The translations under genes were made by a program, and so were the position numbers. Below the pieces are notes generated by a model, which was given only the letters and a program-made list of their open reading frames with translations, ran no database searches and was not told the DNA's origin. Shown here piece after piece: positions 27,664-37,239 of a stretch of 64,000 bases of DNA (position 1 is the stretch's first letter; each line of letters opens with the position of its first letter). This DNA comes from Alteromonas marina. Its GTDB lineage: Bacteria; Pseudomonadota; Gammaproteobacteria; Enterobacterales; Alteromonadaceae. The DNA lies in the NCBI RefSeq assembly GCF_000808575.1, contig NZ_JWLW01000010.1:1-64000 (forward strand), written 5' to 3'.

Positions 27664-29772
27664 TCAAGCAGGATCTTTTAGCGCTGAAACGTTATTTTCA
27701 AACTGCATACTCAAATGCCTAAAAACACATTCTTTTAAACGACTTACACCAACAGGTTTTGATATAAAGTCGTTCATACCAGATTTCAAGCATTTTTCTT
27801 TGTCTTTCGTTAGCGCGTTAGCGGTTAGCGCTATAATTGGAAGCGTTGAGCTTTGATGGCCTAGTTTTCTGATCTGTTTGGTCGCCTCTAAACCATCCAT
27901 AATCGGCATATGACAGTCCATAAGGATAATAGCGTAAGGTGACTTTTCTGCAATTGAGCGCTTCACTTTCTCTAATGCGTCTTCTCCATTAACCGCTAAA
28001 TCACTTGCCAACCCTATTTCTCTTAACTGCTCTTTAATGACGAGTTGATTAATCTCATTATCTTCAACGATAAGCGCTTTTAGCGTGCTTAACTCCTCTT
28101 TACTTGGGGTATAGCATGCATTAAGCGCAGACCTTTTCTCTGCCATTGCTCCCGCATTAGCATCGTCAAGTGTTAGCGTTGCAGTAAAGCGCGCACCTAT
28201 ACCTAGCTCGCTACTTACTTCAATTTTCCCGTCGTAGTGTTCTACGATTTGTTTAACTATGGATAACCCTAAACCTGTACCGCCAAAACGACGCTCCGAC
28301 GAACTCTCAGCTTGCATGAAAGGCGTGAAAATTATTTTTTGCTGCTGCGCGCTAATACCGATGCCAGTATCAGTCACTATAAGCTTCACACGATATCGGC
28401 CTCGCCCATATCGCGTACATTTTGTTTCAAGCGTGACTTCGCCCTTTTTTGTAAACTTGAATGCGTTATTGAGAAGATTGATTAGAACTTGCCCCACTCT
28501 CAGCTTGTCTGCAATAAAGGTAATGCCCTTAACAGAAGCTATACTCGCGCTAAATTCCACCCCTTTTTCTTCAGCAAGCCTTAAAAACATGGGTATTTGC
28601 TCTTCGATGGTTTCGGAAAGGCTAGTTGGGGCTTCTTCGAAGGATATCTCACCAGAACCGAACTTAGAAAAGTCTAAAATCCCGTTTACAATATTGAGCA
28701 AAGCCTCTGCGCTTTGCGATGCAATGGAGGCCAACTCCATCTGTTTCGCATTAAGTGGCGTTGCTAACAATGCTTCTAACATTCCCTGAACTCCGTGAAT
28801 AGGCGTTCGAATTTCATGACTCATATTGGCCAAAAAATCGCTTCGGGCTTTTAACGCACTCTCTGCCAGTTCACTTTTATGGCGGAGTACTGCTTTGTCT
28901 ATTTGCATTTGCGTGATATCAACAGTAGCGCCAATCACTTTTACACAACGTCCATTCTCCATTATTGGATGGGCTCTACTTTCGAGCCATCTCGGCTCTC
29001 CAGCGTCGGTTTTCACTTCAACCTCGTAAGCAAAGTCTTCACCTGTTTTTATCATTTCCTGAAACTGATTAACGTAACTTTTTCTCTGTTCTTCGCTAAC
29101 AATAAAATTGACGATTTCATCTGGCTTCAATACGCGTTCACTGTGTACATGCAGCATTCGTTTTAGTGCACCTGACCACACTATCGAGCCGCTATCTACA
29201 TTCAGTTCCCAAGTCCCCACACCAGCTAAATTTGTAATTTGGTTAAGTAAAGAGTTTCGCTCTTCTAGAACAACTTTTTGCGCCTTCAAATTGTTGAGTG
29301 CTTGCTGACGCTCCAGTTCGTTACCAATCCATGAGGCTAGAAGTAGAAGGTAATCGGTTTCTAGCGCGCTAAATACCTCTTCTCTTGGAGAGAGCGAAGA
29401 AAAGTTAACCGTGCCATAAAACTCTCCAAACACATGTATAGGAGCAGCGAGATAGCTTTTAAGCGTATATTTTTCAAAACAGGGGTGGGAAGCGCCGGGT
29501 TGAATATCGATATTATGGTACGCAACCACTGAGCCAGCACTTGCCACATCGGCACAATAGGTATCAAAGAGGGAAAACTTAGCGTCTTCAGGTATGCTAT
29601 CGCCCGGCGTAACCACACTTTGAACGCTGTACTGGTCGCCTCGAATATTACTCACAATCCCTGTTTCCAAGCGTAGAATCTCTGTGCCGATACGCAGCAA
29701 GTTCTCTAATTTTTCATCTAACAGCATAGCCCTGTCGTTAGATATTGTTTGTAGGTCTTGAATAATACTCAT
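27664..29772 (-). CDS. hybrid sensor histidine kinase (GAF-PAS-HisKA-HATPase-REC)
   Basis: 702 aa from the ATG at 29772; a TTG nine codons upstream would include the GGGAGG that serves better as its ribosome site. Order: GAF at about 15-160, PAS at about 185-300 (with DITQMQIDKAVLRHKSELAE linker), HisKA with NMSHEIRTPIHG at about 315, ATPase domain with NLLNNAFKF, DTGIGIS and GGTGLGLS boxes, and a receiver domain with VEDNEINQ, phospho-acceptor LMDCHMPIMDG and the conserved Lys in FISKPVG. No transmembrane helix, so it is a cytoplasmic sensor. The signal is unknown and no partner regulator gene lies beside it. Phosphorelay through an HPt protein elsewhere is likely. Confidence 0.93.
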   Translation of the reverse strand: MSIIQDLQTISNDRAMLLDEKLENLLRIGTEILRLETGIVSNIRGDQYSVQSVVTPGDSIPEDAKFSLFDTYCADVASAGSVVAYHNIDIQPGASHPCFEKYTLKSYLAAPIHVFGEFYGTVNFSSLSPREEVFSALETDYLLLLASWIGNELERQQALNNLKAQKVVLEERNSLLNQITNLAGVGTWELNVDSGSIVWSGALKRMLHVHSERVLKPDEIVNFIVSEEQRKSYVNQFQEMIKTGEDFAYEVEVKTDAGEPRWLESRAHPIMENGRCVKVIGATVDITQMQIDKAVLRHKSELAESALKARSDFLANMSHEIRTPIHGVQGMLEALLATPLNAKQMELASIASQSAEALLNIVNGILDFSKFGSGEISFEEAPTSLSETIEEQIPMFLRLAEEKGVEFSASIASVKGITFIADKLRVGQVLINLLNNAFKFTKKGEVTLETKCTRYGRGRYRVKLIVTDTGIGISAQQQKIIFTPFMQAESSSERRFGGTGLGLSIVKQIVEHYDGKIEVSSELGIGARFTATLTLDDANAGAMAEKRSALNACYTPSKEELSTLKALIVEDNEINQLVIKEQLREIGLASDLAVNGEDALEKVKRSIAEKSPYAIILMDCHMPIMDGLEATKQIRKLGHQSSTLPIIALTANALTKDKEKCLKSGMNDFISKPVGVSRLKECVFRHLSMQFENNVSALKDPA

Positions 29773-29802
29773 GAGGATTGTCGCCCTCCCGGACTGCAAA
29801 TA

Positions 29803-29834
29803 AAAAAGGCCAATATTGTTAACATTGACCTTTT
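29803..29834 (-). terminator. terminator of the lipoprotein gene 29906-31300
   Basis: Imperfect stem AAAAGGTCAATG / ATATTGGCCTTTT with a short loop, followed by a T run on the minus strand. It lies 72 bp past the lipoprotein stop and just before the kinase gene. Confidence 0.75.
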
Positions 29835-29905
29835 AAACTTATGAGATATTTCAAGAGATGAAAGTTTCACCTCTCATCAATTAGTATAATAAACCGACTA
29901 ACCTA

Positions 29906-31300
29906 TTAATAAAGCACGCTAATTTTATATCCTGTCGGCGTGTCTGCTGGCTCTACAGTAACGATGTAGTTTTCTTCTTCGATAAAACCAAATAATGCCG
30001 TTCTATCTAAAAGCACTTGTTCTTCGTTACTATCTTCGTAAACCGCAATCACCTCATAGTAATCTGAAGGCAATACTTCGCTTGTACTTTCAGCGAACTC
30101 TAGATTTTGGACATCATACTCAGCAGTATCGATGGTTTCATCGTTTCTTACTAAGTAGAAATCTACGTCATCAAAATCGCTGACTAGGTTTATAAAATTA
30201 ACGGTTTTATCGTATGCCTGAGGCAAGCCACTTTCTACAAAGGTTGCTGCACCTAATTTGTTGTCGGTGTTATAGATAAGGATAGCCTTACTTTCACCTT
30301 GGTTAAGGGTAATAAGCTTATTGCTAAGTGATGTTACTGTACCTGAAGGGTCAGTAACCGTAACGCGATAGTCACCGTAGCGAATGGTACTAAACTCAGA
30401 CAATTCACCCGCGGCAAGCGTGAAGCTCACGTCTTCTTCGTTAGTGTTACCACCAAATGTTACCTGTAACTCTGCATCTAGGTTAGTCGAATTATAAATA
30501 CGATATTGTGAGTCGGCTTCTACGTCTGTAAGCGCGGTCACTGTCGAAGAGTTCAGCACCGTGTCGACCACAAGCCCCTCTTGAATAGCACCACTTACAT
30601 CACGAAGGGTCATCAAGTACTCAGTTTCGTACACAAAATTAAGAGTTTGCGACTCAAACACAACGTAATCACTACCTGGTTGAGTAAGGTAAATAGTGTA
30701 TTCTCCTTCGTCGAAGTAATCACTGTCGTCATCGGCGTCCCAGTACTCTAGCTCTGCCATGTTGCCAGTTGTTACCGTGCCGAGGAAATTAGCTGCCTCA
30801 AATGGGTCACCTGATTCACTCATATAAAAATCATACGATGAATCGTCTGCTGCCACAGAAAGCGCAAACAAACGAAAATGGTCCTCAAGTGTTTCACGCT
30901 CATACGAGTAAGTAGTAAAAGTTGGGTTGCTAAAATCACCGCTCATAACAACGATGGTTTTATAGCCATTTTTTAAATTTACTGTGATTTCGTCGATGTA
31001 AACTTCTTGGTCGTCAGAATCGGTACGAATGAACTCTAGCTCGTATTCGTCCTCATCCATAGAATACATGGACGTAGCATCACCAAATTGAGCTGAACCA
31101 AAACTGTCTCCATCCACCTCTCGCATTTCAACATTCGCGCCATTCGGTGATGCGTTATAAAACTGTATATAGGCGTAAGAGTAATCTGAGCTACTGCTGT
31201 CTGAGCCACCGCATGCGGTAAGCCCTAACAGCGCCACAAGCCCTATTGCCGCTGCACGAAACCATGTTCCACTGCGCAAAGAGTGAGAGGTCAATTGCAT
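29906..31300 (-). CDS. DUF4397-like surface or periplasmic lipoprotein
   Basis: 464 aa from the internal ATG at about 31300; the longer frame starts at TTG with no signal sequence. A lipoprotein signal ends in LLGLTAC (Cys about 30), followed by a GGSDSSSSD tether. Two or more repeats resemble DUF4397: AYIQFYNASPNGANVEM near the start and VNFINLVSDFDDVDFYLV in the last third, with beta-rich, acidic sequence between. It stands as a single gene with its own terminator. DUF4397 proteins are envelope proteins of unknown function. Confidence 0.75.
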   Translation of the reverse strand: MQLTSHSLRSGTWFRAAAIGLVALLGLTACGGSDSSSSDYSYAYIQFYNASPNGANVEMREVDGDSFGSAQFGDATSMYSMDEDEYELEFIRTDSDDQEVYIDEITVNLKNGYKTIVVMSGDFSNPTFTTYSYERETLEDHFRLFALSVAADDSSYDFYMSESGDPFEAANFLGTVTTGNMAELEYWDADDDSDYFDEGEYTIYLTQPGSDYVVFESQTLNFVYETEYLMTLRDVSGAIQEGLVVDTVLNSSTVTALTDVEADSQYRIYNSTNLDAELQVTFGGNTNEEDVSFTLAAGELSEFSTIRYGDYRVTVTDPSGTVTSLSNKLITLNQGESKAILIYNTDNKLGAATFVESGLPQAYDKTVNFINLVSDFDDVDFYLVRNDETIDTAEYDVQNLEFAESTSEVLPSDYYEVIAVYEDSNEEQVLLDRTALFGFIEEENYIVTVEPADTPTGYKISVLY

Positions 31301-31535
31301 AAATTGGATGTCCTTTGAAGTTGTTCTTTGTTGGTTTAAGACTGCGTTAACGCAAAGAGGCACATGTAACAAGTGCTTATATTTGCACGCACAATACAGC
31401 GATATGGCTGTCTTTAAAGAGCTTGGTTCAGGGCTTTACGCTATCTTTGCAAACCTGACCTTTCTTTATGAAAATTGACGGTTTGTTGTAGTAACTTCTT
31501 TATTCAAAAAGGCAATTCGAGGTGTGTAATGGGCA

Positions 31536-31563
31536 TAAAAAAAGCCTGCTGAACAGCAGGCTT
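31536..31563 (-). terminator. terminator of the subtilase gene
   Basis: Stem AAGCCTGCTG / CAGCAGGCTT with a 2-nt loop, followed on the minus strand by seven T residues, 27 bp past the protease stop codon. The rest of the 31301-31589 gap shows nothing else. Confidence 0.92.
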
Positions 31564-31589
31564 GAATGTGTCTTTGGAAACGGGGTTAT

Positions 31590-33260
31590 CTACTCATATG
31601 AGTAAGAGAGCGTTACGCCGCTATATGACGAATACGCGCGAATACCGATGTGCCAAGTACCTGATGCTGGCGCATCAAACGTACATACTTCGCTGTTACC
31701 ATTTTGGTATGGACGGCAATCATAGCTGTTGGTTTCTGGCTGTGAGCCGAACTTCACATAAAGGTCAGCGTCGCCTGAGCCACCAGAAGTGCGAATAGTC
31801 ATTTGCGATACACCTTCTGGAATAGTCCATGTGTAACGATCCCAGTTTCTACGTGTACCTGAAAGGCCTGTTAGTTGACCTGATACTGGCTCTACACCCG
31901 GCTCAGAACCACCACCGCCACCTGTGCCGCTTCCGTCACAGCCATTAGTGTTAAGATAGTTATACGCATCAGCTAACTGCATCAAACCATAACCATAGAA
32001 GTTATCGCGCCCTGCACTGCCTTTATCTTCAGCCGTTGCATTTAATGCATTACGTATCTGATTGTTAGAACATTGCGGGAAATAGCTCCACACCAATGCT
32101 GCACCACCGGCTACGTGTGGCGTAGCCATAGACGTACCGCTTAGCGCTGCGTAAGTATTCGTTGGATAAGTAGACTGCACTGCACTACCTGGTGCAGCTA
32201 TTTCAACCTGATCGTTATATTGGCTGTAGCTTGCACGGTTCTCATTTGAGTCTACCGCTGCAACAGACATTACTGCATCATAAGACGCTGGGTAAGACTT
32301 TGCGCTGTTACCATCGTTACCTGCAGCTGCAACTAACAACATGCCTGCATCAGTGAAGCTCTGCATAGCGTTGCGCTCGGTAGTTGACGAACTGCCGCCA
32401 CCCAAGCTCATGTTTACAACATTAGAGCCAGCATCCTGACACTGGGTGATAGCATCGATAAGGTCAGACGCGTACGTCCATTGGCCATTGTCGTTAAAGA
32501 TTTTAACGATATGCATATCTACACCAGGATATACACCGACCACACCTTCATTGTTATCGTATGCGGCAATCGTTCCTGCTACGTGTGTGCCGTGACCATT
32601 GCCGTCGTTATACCAGTTACCAACAGCACTGTTATTTGCTTGTCCTGTAACACCGTCATTTGTACCAGGAAGGTCTGGGTGACCTAGGTTGTAACCCGTA
32701 TCAATGATACAAACTTTGCGAGCTGTAGTATCTGACTGACCAAACTGATTCGCTTGGACCATGGTGTAGCCGTATGGCGTAGTTTGCGCCATAGGTTTAC
32801 GACGAACGTCCACTTCAATACTTTCTACATTAGGGTTTTTGCGAAGCTTATTGAGTGCAGACTTGCTCATGGTAGCCGCTACCATTTTATGCTTCTTAAG
32901 CTCTTTCTTGATAGAGCCACCCGCTTTTCTTACTTCAGACTTCGCCGACGCGATATCAAAAGGTTTTTTACCCTTTGATTTAGCACTTGCGATTTGACCT
33001 TTACCTTTTAGCGCACTTACTGCCACTGTTTCAGTGGTCATTTCATCTTTGAATTTGATGATATAACGCTCTTGTTCAGTAGTAACAAGACGGTCAACAG
33101 TCAATCGCTTACCTAGTGCTTGCTTTAAGGTTTGAGGCTTTTCCTTAACTTTTACCAGACCTTCGCCTGCTGCCATTGCAGAATTACCCATTAAGCCAAG
33201 TGATACAGCTAGAGCAGCTGCTGTTAGACATGTGTGTTTCTTATTTAATTTCGAGTTCAA
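31590..33260 (-). CDS. secreted subtilisin-like serine protease (S8) with PPC domain
   Basis: 556 aa. Signal peptide (cleavage near NSAMA). An inhibitor I9-like propeptide follows, with RYIIKFKD at about 66 and a VESIEVDV end. The S8 catalytic domain has Asp in CIIDTGYNLGHPDL (about 187), His in GNGHGTHVAGTIAA (about 224) and Ser in LSGTSMATPHVAGGAAL (about 376). A Gly-rich linker (GSGTGGGGGSEPG) leads to a C-terminal PPC domain with GSGDADLYVKFGSQP and CTFDAPASGTWHI, commonly removed or used for substrate binding. It is an extracellular alkaline protease, a usual trait of marine heterotrophs. Single gene with its own terminator. Confidence 0.95.
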   Translation of the reverse strand: MNSKLNKKHTCLTAAALAVSLGLMGNSAMAAGEGLVKVKEKPQTLKQALGKRLTVDRLVTTEQERYIIKFKDEMTTETVAVSALKGKGQIASAKSKGKKPFDIASAKSEVRKAGGSIKKELKKHKMVAATMSKSALNKLRKNPNVESIEVDVRRKPMAQTTPYGYTMVQANQFGQSDTTARKVCIIDTGYNLGHPDLPGTNDGVTGQANNSAVGNWYNDGNGHGTHVAGTIAAYDNNEGVVGVYPGVDMHIVKIFNDNGQWTYASDLIDAITQCQDAGSNVVNMSLGGGSSSTTERNAMQSFTDAGMLLVAAAGNDGNSAKSYPASYDAVMSVAAVDSNENRASYSQYNDQVEIAAPGSAVQSTYPTNTYAALSGTSMATPHVAGGAALVWSYFPQCSNNQIRNALNATAEDKGSAGRDNFYGYGLMQLADAYNYLNTNGCDGSGTGGGGGSEPGVEPVSGQLTGLSGTRRNWDRYTWTIPEGVSQMTIRTSGGSGDADLYVKFGSQPETNSYDCRPYQNGNSEVCTFDAPASGTWHIGIRAYSSYSGVTLSYSYE

Positions 33261-33518
33261 AATTTATTTCCTGTTTTATCTGTCTTATTAACTTCAGCAC
33301 TGTTTTTGTCCGTGCTTTTGAAGCTATTTGTTATTAAATGACATACAGGTATAACCATTACCTCATACGAAAAGCTCATCCATGACAACCGACGCAACTG
33401 CGTTGCAACGACCTACCCGTTTGTCAGGTTTGTAGTTAACCGGGTAGTAAAGAGGTTAGCTACAGAGCTCATATTAGGCGGCTAATCAAGTAGTTGAGTA
33501 TATTGCCTTAACCCTGGT

Positions 33519-33547
33519 AAGTATTTTTTATACCTTAAAAAATACTT
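33519..33547. repeat. AT-rich perfect hairpin upstream of the protease
   Basis: Perfect 12-bp arms (AAGTATTTTTTA / TAAAAAATACTT) with loop TACCT, within the 513-bp gap 33261-33773. The gap also has a 7-bp inverted repeat CTACCCG/CGGGTAG (33413-33419/33441-33447), with no gene seen. Its role could be a protease regulatory element; uncertain. Confidence 0.45.
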
Positions 33548-33683
33548 TTAAAAACACCACACTCCATGAGAAGCGCGCCAAATGTGTTCTACGAGCGCAT
33601 TCATATTAGGAATAAAATTTTATAATTAACATTTATCTTACCTTTTCAAGTGTAACAAAATGTTAAAACACTTATAAATTTAC

Positions 33684-33724
33684 CTAAAAAAAGCGTGTGA
33701 CCCTCTCGGATCACACGCTTTTTC
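33684..33724 (-). terminator. terminator of the rnr-rlmB operon
   Basis: Stem AAAGCGTGTGA / TCACACGCTTT with a 10-nt CG-rich loop, followed on the minus strand by seven T residues. It lies about 50 bp past the rlmB stop codon. Confidence 0.9.
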
Positions 33725-33773
33725 AAAATACTAACGAATTGGCGTTGAGAAATTCTTAGCGTTAATGGCTACG

Positions 33774-34514
33774 TTATAGTCTGCGCTGCCTTACAATCTC
33801 GTACAAGCATACACCTGTAGCTACCGACACATTTAAGCTTGTTACGCTGCCAGCCATAGGGAGCTTCACCAACTCATCACACGTTTCTTTAGTAAGCCTA
33901 CGCATGCCTTTACCTTCAGCCCCCATTACCAGCGCGGTTGGCCCTTTTAGATCTACATCGTAAAGGGTTTTGTCGGTTTCACCAGCAGTGCCTACAATCC
34001 ATAGCCCTTTATCTTGAAGGTGCTTCAAGGTTCTGGCCAGGTTAGTGATTTGAATAAGTGGAACCACTTCAGCGGCGCCACAGGCCACCTTTCTTACTGT
34101 GCCATTTAAGCTTGCTGATTTATCCTTCGGTACTACTACCGCGTGCACCCCTGCTCCATCTGCAGTACGCAAGCACGCACCTAGATTATGCGGGTCGGTT
34201 ACACCGTCTAGCACCAAAATTAAAGGCTGCGCTTCGCTTTCTAAAATTTTGTCTAAGTCAGCTTCATCTAGCACGCGGGCTGGTTTCGCCCTTGCTACCA
34301 CGCCTTGATGTTGCTCACCGCTTACTTTGTCATCAAGTGCCTTGCGCTGACAAAACTGAACCGAAATACCGAAACGACGGGCTTGGTTAACAATGTTGTT
34401 AAGGCGCTCGTCATTGCGACCTTTTAACACTAACACTTCCATTACACGCTCGGGCTCTTTTTCAAGTACCGACTGCATGGCATGTAAACCATATAACCAT
34501 TCTTGCTGCGCCAT
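33774..34514 (-). CDS. rlmB: 23S rRNA (guanosine-2251-2'-O)-methyltransferase
   Basis: 246 aa, SpoU family. The N-terminal substrate-binding domain ([20 protein letters not shown]) precedes the knotted SPOUT domain: motif 1 [20 protein letters not shown] near 100-118, motif 2 [16 protein letters not shown] near 190, motif 3 [18 protein letters not shown] near 220. It methylates G2251 in the P loop of 23S rRNA. It directly follows rnr, as in E. coli. Confidence 0.97.
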   Translation of the reverse strand: MAQQEWLYGLHAMQSVLEKEPERVMEVLVLKGRNDERLNNIVNQARRFGISVQFCQRKALDDKVSGEQHQGVVARAKPARVLDEADLDKILESEAQPLILVLDGVTDPHNLGACLRTADGAGVHAVVVPKDKSASLNGTVRKVACGAAEVVPLIQITNLARTLKHLQDKGLWIVGTAGETDKTLYDVDLKGPTALVMGAEGKGMRRLTKETCDELVKLPMAGSVTSLNVSVATGVCLYEIVRQRRL

Positions 34515-36932
34515 TTAACGCTTACCTCTTTTATTCAATGACAGTGTTTTGCCGCTACTACCGCCTTTTGCGCTGCCGCGACTTGACGATTTTCCACCAC
34601 TACGACTAGACGAGCTTGAGCCGCCTTTGCCTTTACGCCCTTTCTTATCAGAACGCGAGTTTTTGTCAGTGCGTGGTTTGTTATCAAAGCGAGTCGGAGT
34701 TCCTGAAGCCTTCTTAGCAGTCTTCACTTTTACCTTCTTGCCCTTGGTGCCGCGCAGCATAGACTTATCGAGTAATAAATCAATCTTTCTTTCATCAAGG
34801 TTGACCGCTGCTACGGTCACTTCTACCGTATCGCCCAGTCTGAACTGGCGATGACCCGACTCGCCCACCAGCGCTTGTTTTACCTCATCATAGTGATAAT
34901 AGTCATCGTCTAGTGATGTAATGTGTACCAAGCCATCGATGTGGTATTCGGTAAGGCGAACAAATAAGCCAAAGTTTGTAACCGAGCTCACCACACCTTC
35001 AAAGGTATCACCGACGTGGTCGAGCATAAACTCGCACTTAAGCCAGTCAGCCACGTCACGGGTGGCATCATCGGCGCGACGCTCTGTCATTGAACACTGT
35101 TCGCCTAACTGTTCAATTTCTTCAACAGTGTAATTTTTCGCGCCACTCACCGCTTTCTTGCCTTGCTGCTTTGCAATAATGCCTTTTAGCGCACGGTGAA
35201 CAACCAAGTCTGGGTAGCGACGGATAGGTGACGTGAAGTGCGCGTAAGCTTCTAGCGCCAAACCAAAGTGACCTACGTTGTCACCGTCGTAAACCGCTTG
35301 CTTCATTGAGCGCAGCAGCATGGTTTGAATAAGCTCTTCGTCTACCCGACCGCGGGTTTTAAGTACCACATCGGTAAATGCAGCGGGCTCTGCATCTTCT
35401 ACAATGGCGTGAGGGATACCAATTTCACTTAAGTAACTGGTAAATGCGGTAAGCCTGTCGGCGTCTGGTTTGTCGTGCACACGGTATAGCGCAGGCGCCT
35501 CATGCTTTTCAAGCATAAGAGCCGCACTTACGTTTGCCATGATCATGCACTCTTCAATAAGCTTGTGTGCGTCGTTACGCACCAGCGGCACAATATTTTC
35601 AATCTTGCGCTGGGCGTTGAATACAAACTTCACTTCTTGGGTTTCAAATTCAATCGCCCCACGCTTGGCACGGGCTTTTTTGAGCGCACGGTACAAGTCG
35701 TGAAGATTGCGCAAATGAGGTACATGAGGCTCGTAGCGCTGATGAAGTTCTTTGTCGCCCTGCAGAATATTCCACACTTTAGTGTAGGTTAAACGGGCGT
35801 GTGAGTTCATGACTGCTTCGTAAAACTCGAATTCTTGCAGTTTACCGTTTGCACTGATGGTCATTTCACACACCATACATAGGCGGTCGACTTCAGGGTT
35901 GAGTGAACACAAACCGTTTGACAGTACTTCCGGTAGCATAGGAATTACTTGGTCAGGGAAGTACACCGAGTTACCGCGCTGCTGCGCTTCATCGTCTAGG
36001 GCTGAGCCTGTTCTTACATAGTGACTTACATCAGCAATGGCTACCCACAGCTGCCAGCCGCCGTCGTCTAGCGGTTCGCAATATACCGCGTCATCAAAGT
36101 CGCGAGCGTCTTCACCATCAATAGTAACCAGCGGAAGTTGGCGTAAATCGATGCGACCTTCTTTGGCTTCATCGGGCACCTGATCGGTAAGCTTTTCCAC
36201 TTGCTTGGTTACGCCATTTGGCCACTGGTGCGGAATATCAAACGTGCGAAGTGCCATTTCTATTTCCATACCTGGCGCCATATGTTCACCAAGTACTTCA
36301 ACAATTTTGCCCACCGGACTCATTTTGCGGCGTGGGCGCTGGGTAAGCTCTACCACAACCACCTGCCCCATTCGAGCACCGTGTGTGCTCTCTGGTGGAA
36401 TGACAATTTCATGCTGCAACCTGCTGTCATCTGGCACAACCATGCCAAAACCTTGTTCAACAAAGTAGCGGCCAACAATTGGCTCGCTGCGTGGCTCAAT
36501 GACTTGCGTAACAAACGCTTCTTTTCTTCCACGGCGATCGGTTCCACTAATGCGTGCTTCTACCACATCGTCGTGAAGGAACAGGTTCATTTGCCCAGCA
36601 CTGATAAATAAATCACCGCTTTTATCTTCAGGACGCAAAAAGCCGTAGCCGTCTCGGTGACCAATAATTCTGCCTTTAATGAGTTCATCACGGTTTTGCA
36701 ATACGTACTTTTTCTGTTTGGTAAATTGCACCTGACCTTCGCGCTCCATAGCACGTAGTCGGCGCTGAATTCCAATTCGCGCTTCTTCGTCGAAGGCGTT
36801 CACCAAGTTACAGATATCAAGAAACGACAACGGCTTGTCGTGCTCTTTTAATAAACTCATTAAATATTCGCGGCTGGCTACCGGATTTTCGTACTTCTCT
36901 TTCTCGCGCTGATAATGCGGATCATCACTCAT
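34515..36932 (-). CDS. rnr: ribonuclease R
   Basis: 805 aa from the ATG at 36932 (MSDDPHYQREKEKYENPVAS), which matches the usual start of RNase R; a start 27 codons earlier adds an unrelated extension. Order: winged-helix domain, cold-shock domains (GRIIGHRDGYGFLRPED near 85), the RNB catalytic domain with TIDGEDARDFDDAVY (Asp cluster, about 270), an S1 domain (GLFVRLTEYHIDGLVHITSL near 640), and a Lys/Ser/Gly-rich tail. It is a 3'-5' exoribonuclease that degrades structured RNA in cold and stress. It forms an operon with rlmB. Confidence 0.96.
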   Translation of the reverse strand: MSDDPHYQREKEKYENPVASREYLMSLLKEHDKPLSFLDICNLVNAFDEEARIGIQRRLRAMEREGQVQFTKQKKYVLQNRDELIKGRIIGHRDGYGFLRPEDKSGDLFISAGQMNLFLHDDVVEARISGTDRRGRKEAFVTQVIEPRSEPIVGRYFVEQGFGMVVPDDSRLQHEIVIPPESTHGARMGQVVVVELTQRPRRKMSPVGKIVEVLGEHMAPGMEIEMALRTFDIPHQWPNGVTKQVEKLTDQVPDEAKEGRIDLRQLPLVTIDGEDARDFDDAVYCEPLDDGGWQLWVAIADVSHYVRTGSALDDEAQQRGNSVYFPDQVIPMLPEVLSNGLCSLNPEVDRLCMVCEMTISANGKLQEFEFYEAVMNSHARLTYTKVWNILQGDKELHQRYEPHVPHLRNLHDLYRALKKARAKRGAIEFETQEVKFVFNAQRKIENIVPLVRNDAHKLIEECMIMANVSAALMLEKHEAPALYRVHDKPDADRLTAFTSYLSEIGIPHAIVEDAEPAAFTDVVLKTRGRVDEELIQTMLLRSMKQAVYDGDNVGHFGLALEAYAHFTSPIRRYPDLVVHRALKGIIAKQQGKKAVSGAKNYTVEEIEQLGEQCSMTERRADDATRDVADWLKCEFMLDHVGDTFEGVVSSVTNFGLFVRLTEYHIDGLVHITSLDDDYYHYDEVKQALVGESGHRQFRLGDTVEVTVAAVNLDERKIDLLLDKSMLRGTKGKKVKVKTAKKASGTPTRFDNKPRTDKNSRSDKKGRKGKGGSSSSSRSGGKSSSRGSAKGGSSGKTLSLNKRGKR

Positions 36933-37121
36933 GTATTTTAAATTTACCTTTCGTATTTTGTTCAACGTGTTTTCGTTTTTTGGCTTTGTTCTTAAAAGCG
37001 CTGTAGAAAACATAAATATGATTGTTTAGACACATAAACCATTTTTGGTTCATGTGGTTATTTGCTGCACAGTATAACAGTATTTGCAGTAAAACATTGA
37101 CTGTTATTGTGGATTCTCAGC

Positions 37122-37155
37122 CTGACATCTGTATGTCACAAACACTCAGTATAAA
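37122..37155 (+). promoter_or_regulatory. candidate Pho box and -10 of the phoD-like gene
   Basis: CTGACAT (37122-37128) and ATGTCAC (37133-37139), 11 bp apart, each match the PhoB half-site CTGTCAT/C at six of seven positions. A TATAAA (-10) begins at 37150, 10 nt after the box, the spacing seen in E. coli Pho promoters. An additional CTGTTAT lies at 37101. The leader to the ATG is about 80 nt. The rest of the 36933-37239 gap shows only upstream rnr sequence. Confidence 0.65.
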
Positions 37156-37239
37156 AATGGGTTTTCGTTTTTGTTGCATGAGCGTTCAACAAAACAATGA
37201 CATCACCAGTTACCTTACAAACCTTTAAAGAGCAGGCAT

